The position numbers and the translations under genes were made by a program. Source: Candidatus Brocadiia bacterium (lineage in GTDB: Bacteria > Planctomycetota > PUPC01 > DSUN01). From it: 22,165 nucleotides of DNA. Positions 20,542 to 22,165 of the stretch are shown in pieces. The notes under the pieces were generated by a model. The model searched no databases, was not told the origin of the DNA, and saw nothing but the letters and a program-made list of their open reading frames with translations. The stretch spans positions 1 through 22,165 of the forward strand of contig JADHXT010000014.1 in assembly GCA_016782825.1 (NCBI GenBank), written 5' to 3'. Numbering within the stretch: the first letter of the stretch is position 1; each line of letters starts with the position of its first letter.

Positions 20542-21846
20542 CTAGCGGCTCCGGCTTCGGCGGGTGCGGCGGTCGTGCCACGGTTCGGCGTCGGGGGAGC
20601 CTTGGCGGCGGAGCATGGCGTTGCGGCGCCAGGCGGAGGGAAGCTCACCCGCGTGTCGCTTGAAGGCGCGCAGCAGCGCGTCGTAGCTGCCGAAGCCGCT
20701 GTTGGCGGCGACGGCGCGCAGCGTGAGGTCAGAGCGTGCCAGCAGCAGCTTCGCGTGCTCCACCCGCGCCCGGGCGATCTCCTGTTGGATGGTGCGGCCC
20801 CGGATGAGCTGAAACCTGACTTCCAGCGTGCGCAGGGCAACGCCCATGCCTGCGGCCACTTGGCGCGGGTCGATGGACTCGGTGCGGCGGTCGTCGATGT
20901 AGTAGAGGGCCTTGGCGACGAAGGGGTCGGCGATGGCGGCGCGGTCGGTGGACAGGCGCGGCACCAGCGTGGGCGCGATGAGCGCGGCCTGCTGCCAGGG
21001 CCGCCACGGGATGCCCACCCGATGGGGCGTGTGGCCCAGCGGCTCCTCCATCTCCTCGTCCACAGGCCCCGCGCCGGTTGCATCGTCCAGCCACACCGGC
21101 GCGGCCTCGCCGTCGATGAGCCGGCTGAGGAGTTCGGCGGCGCGGTAGCCGACCTCGCCATAGTCGAAGTGCAGGCTGGTGAGCGCCGGCGGAAGGGCGC
21201 AGATCACGGGGTCGTCATCGGCGGCGATGATGCCCACGTCCTCGGGCACGCGGAGGCCGAGCGACAGGGCGAGGTCGGCCACGGTTCGGGCCAGCCCCGG
21301 CCGTGCGACGAAGATGCCGACGGGCTTGGCGAGCTTGTCGAGGAATCCGGCGAGGGCGTGCAGGAGCCGGTCCGTCCGGTCGCGTTGCCGCGCGTGGCTC
21401 GCGTAGCCGCGCGCGGCCGAGGCGTCCTTGCCGACCGAGCGCAGCTCCTTGCGGAACCAGGCCCACTCGGTGCGCGACTGGCGCTGGAACTTGAAGCCGA
21501 TGTAGGCGAACGTGGCGTAGCCGCGCTCGAGGAGGTGGCGTGCGGCGAGGCGGCCGGCGTCGTAGCGGCTCTCCAGCGCCCGCGGCACGCGGGCGCGCGG
21601 GTGCGCCCAGTCCACGCACACGAGGGGCATGCCGGGATGCCTGAGAATCCAGCCGCGGCCGCGGTGCGCGGTGGCGACGCAGCCGGCGAACCAGCCGGCG
21701 GGACGGTGTGTGGCGAAGCGGTCGAAGACGAGATGCCAGCCGGCGCGTTCGCCGGCGAAGCGGCAGATGCCCGCGACGATGGCGTGCTGGCGCCGGCCCA
21801 GGTCGTCGGGATCGAAGAGGATGGCGATGCGGCGATGTGGGGACAC
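20542..21846 (-). CDS. XylR-like regulator: LacI-type sensor fused to AraC helix-turn-helix
   Basis: A 434-residue transcription regulator. Residues about 5-270 form a LacI/periplasmic-binding-type sensor domain (RIAILFDPDD, then the late VGIIAADDDPVICALPPALTSLHFDYGEVGYRAAELL). The C-terminal 100 residues are an AraC double helix-turn-helix (GVALRTLEVRFQ, TIQQEIARARVEHAKLLL, then SGFGSYDALLRAFKRHAGELPSAWR). This is the architecture of E. coli XylR, which binds xylose and activates sugar genes. A GTG at 21846 has GGGAG six bases upstream. A possible promoter is TTGCAT (21910-21905) and TACCAT (21886-21881) with an 18-base spacer. No sugar-uptake or catabolic operon adjoins it in the window, so its targets may be the glycan genes further left or genes beyond the right edge. 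Confidence 0.92.
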   Translation of the reverse strand: MSPHRRIAILFDPDDLGRRQHAIVAGICRFAGERAGWHLVFDRFATHRPAGWFAGCVATAHRGRGWILRHPGMPLVCVDWAHPRARVPRALESRYDAGRLAARHLLERGYATFAYIGFKFQRQSRTEWAWFRKELRSVGKDASAARGYASHARQRDRTDRLLHALAGFLDKLAKPVGIFVARPGLARTVADLALSLGLRVPEDVGIIAADDDPVICALPPALTSLHFDYGEVGYRAAELLSRLIDGEAAPVWLDDATGAGPVDEEMEEPLGHTPHRVGIPWRPWQQAALIAPTLVPRLSTDRAAIADPFVAKALYYIDDRRTESIDPRQVAAGMGVALRTLEVRFQLIRGRTIQQEIARARVEHAKLLLARSDLTLRAVAANSGFGSYDALLRAFKRHAGELPSAWRRNAMLRRQGSPDAEPWHDRRTRRSRSR

Positions 21847-22165
21847 GCGGCGCTCCCGGACAGGGCGGCTCGGGCGTCCTATGGTAGCAGAAATGGCGCG
21901 ATATATGCAAGGAGCATGCGATGCGTACAAGACACGCCGCCGTGCCGCGAAAACATGAAGAATGAAGAGGGAAGAGAGCCACGAAAGGACACGAAAGGCA
22001 CGAAAGAAGAGCGGGGGAATGAGGGTGTGGCCGCATGGCTCGCGGGCGGCGGAGCAGGCCAGGATGACTCCAGCGGGCGCGACGGTCCGCCGAGCGGGTC
22101 CCATCGTCTTCCCGCGGGGGAGAGACAGGCGGGCTATTCGAGGGGCTGGATGGAATCGAGCGCGT
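21847..22165. other. Upstream region of the XylR-like gene with a short tandem repeat, no clear gene
   Basis: This 319-bp stretch holds the candidate regulator promoter (21881-21910) and a near-tandem repeat (21980-22007). At the extreme right, a minus-strand frame ends at TAG 22134-22136 with the residues ALDSIQPLE, which could be the C-terminus of a gene lying beyond the window; nine residues are too few to identify it. Confidence 0.4.
21980..22007. repeat. Near-tandem CACGAAAGG repeat, three copies
   Basis: CACGAAAGGA, CACGAAAGG and CACGAAAGA follow one another upstream of the XylR-like gene. The style resembles the ACGCAAAG repeat at 16098-16121: short, purine-rich, in threes, and intergenic. 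Confidence 0.65.

Noticed and set aside
22134..22165. Possible C-terminus of a minus-strand gene (ALDSIQPLE then stop)
   Set aside because: Only nine residues are visible and another frame is also open, so it is noted within the right-end region but not called as a gene.
1..22165. CRISPR array, tRNA, rRNA, insertion sequence or prophage
   Set aside because: Only short repeats in two or three copies were seen, with no regular spacers, no cloverleaf sequences, and no transposase, integrase or phage structural protein among the translated genes.

Overview
The window is GC-rich DNA from an anaerobic or facultative bacterium, most likely Planctomycetota or a close relative such as Lentisphaerota, Kiritimatiellota or Hydrogenedentota. 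The reasons are two Tat-exported Gfo/Idh/MocA proteins, a DUF1080 3-keto-glycoside hydrolase, a DUF4838 protein, a HEAT-repeat secreted protein, a PEP-CTERM protein, a zinc-ribbon/GYF membrane protein and a XylR-like regulator. This mix is typical of polysaccharide-degrading members of those phyla. The hybrid cluster protein points to low-oxygen life with nitrosative stress. The assignment rests on family recognition only; there is no rRNA or other phylogenetic marker here.

Region 1 (1-8838, all minus strand) holds two linked units. A strong promoter near 8873-8901 starts a tightly packed run: Tat Gfo/Idh/MocA oxidoreductase, HEAT-repeat/beta-sandwich protein, MazE/MazF-like pair, DUF1080 hydrolase, Crp/Fnr regulator. 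Next, a perfect TTGAC-N4-GTCAA palindrome centred at -41.5 of a predicted extended -10 promoter precedes a ferredoxin, a cupin and hcp, which is cut by the window edge. The Crp/Fnr protein is the obvious candidate to bind that palindrome, making this an HcpR-like nitrosative-stress unit.

Region 2 (9065-13609, plus strand) diverges from region 1. A secreted DUF4838 protein is followed 9 bp later by a secreted alpha/beta hydrolase. A PEP-CTERM protein follows, with its own promoter, an upstream perfect hairpin and a 5' UTR hairpin. Together with region 1 this suggests that glycans are handled outside the cytoplasm: oxidation by Tat-exported Gfo/Idh, cleavage by DUF1080, and removal of esters or other groups by the hydrolase.

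Region 3 (13718-19254) is mixed. It has a DUF523-DUF1722 protein with a TTG start, a zinc-ribbon/GYF membrane protein with a Met-rich loop, a HEPN/MNT pair, a second Tat Gfo/Idh/MocA protein and a SpoU-type RNA methyltransferase.

Region 4 (19264-22165) has a small DUF5678-like gene, a 557-bp gene-poor stretch with a cluster of dispersed-type repeats, a DUF4160/DUF2442 pair with a predicted leaderless promoter, and a LacI/AraC-type (XylR-like) regulator. I see no tRNA, rRNA, CRISPR array, transposase or phage gene. The very long open frames opposite the real genes are by-products of GC-rich codon usage.
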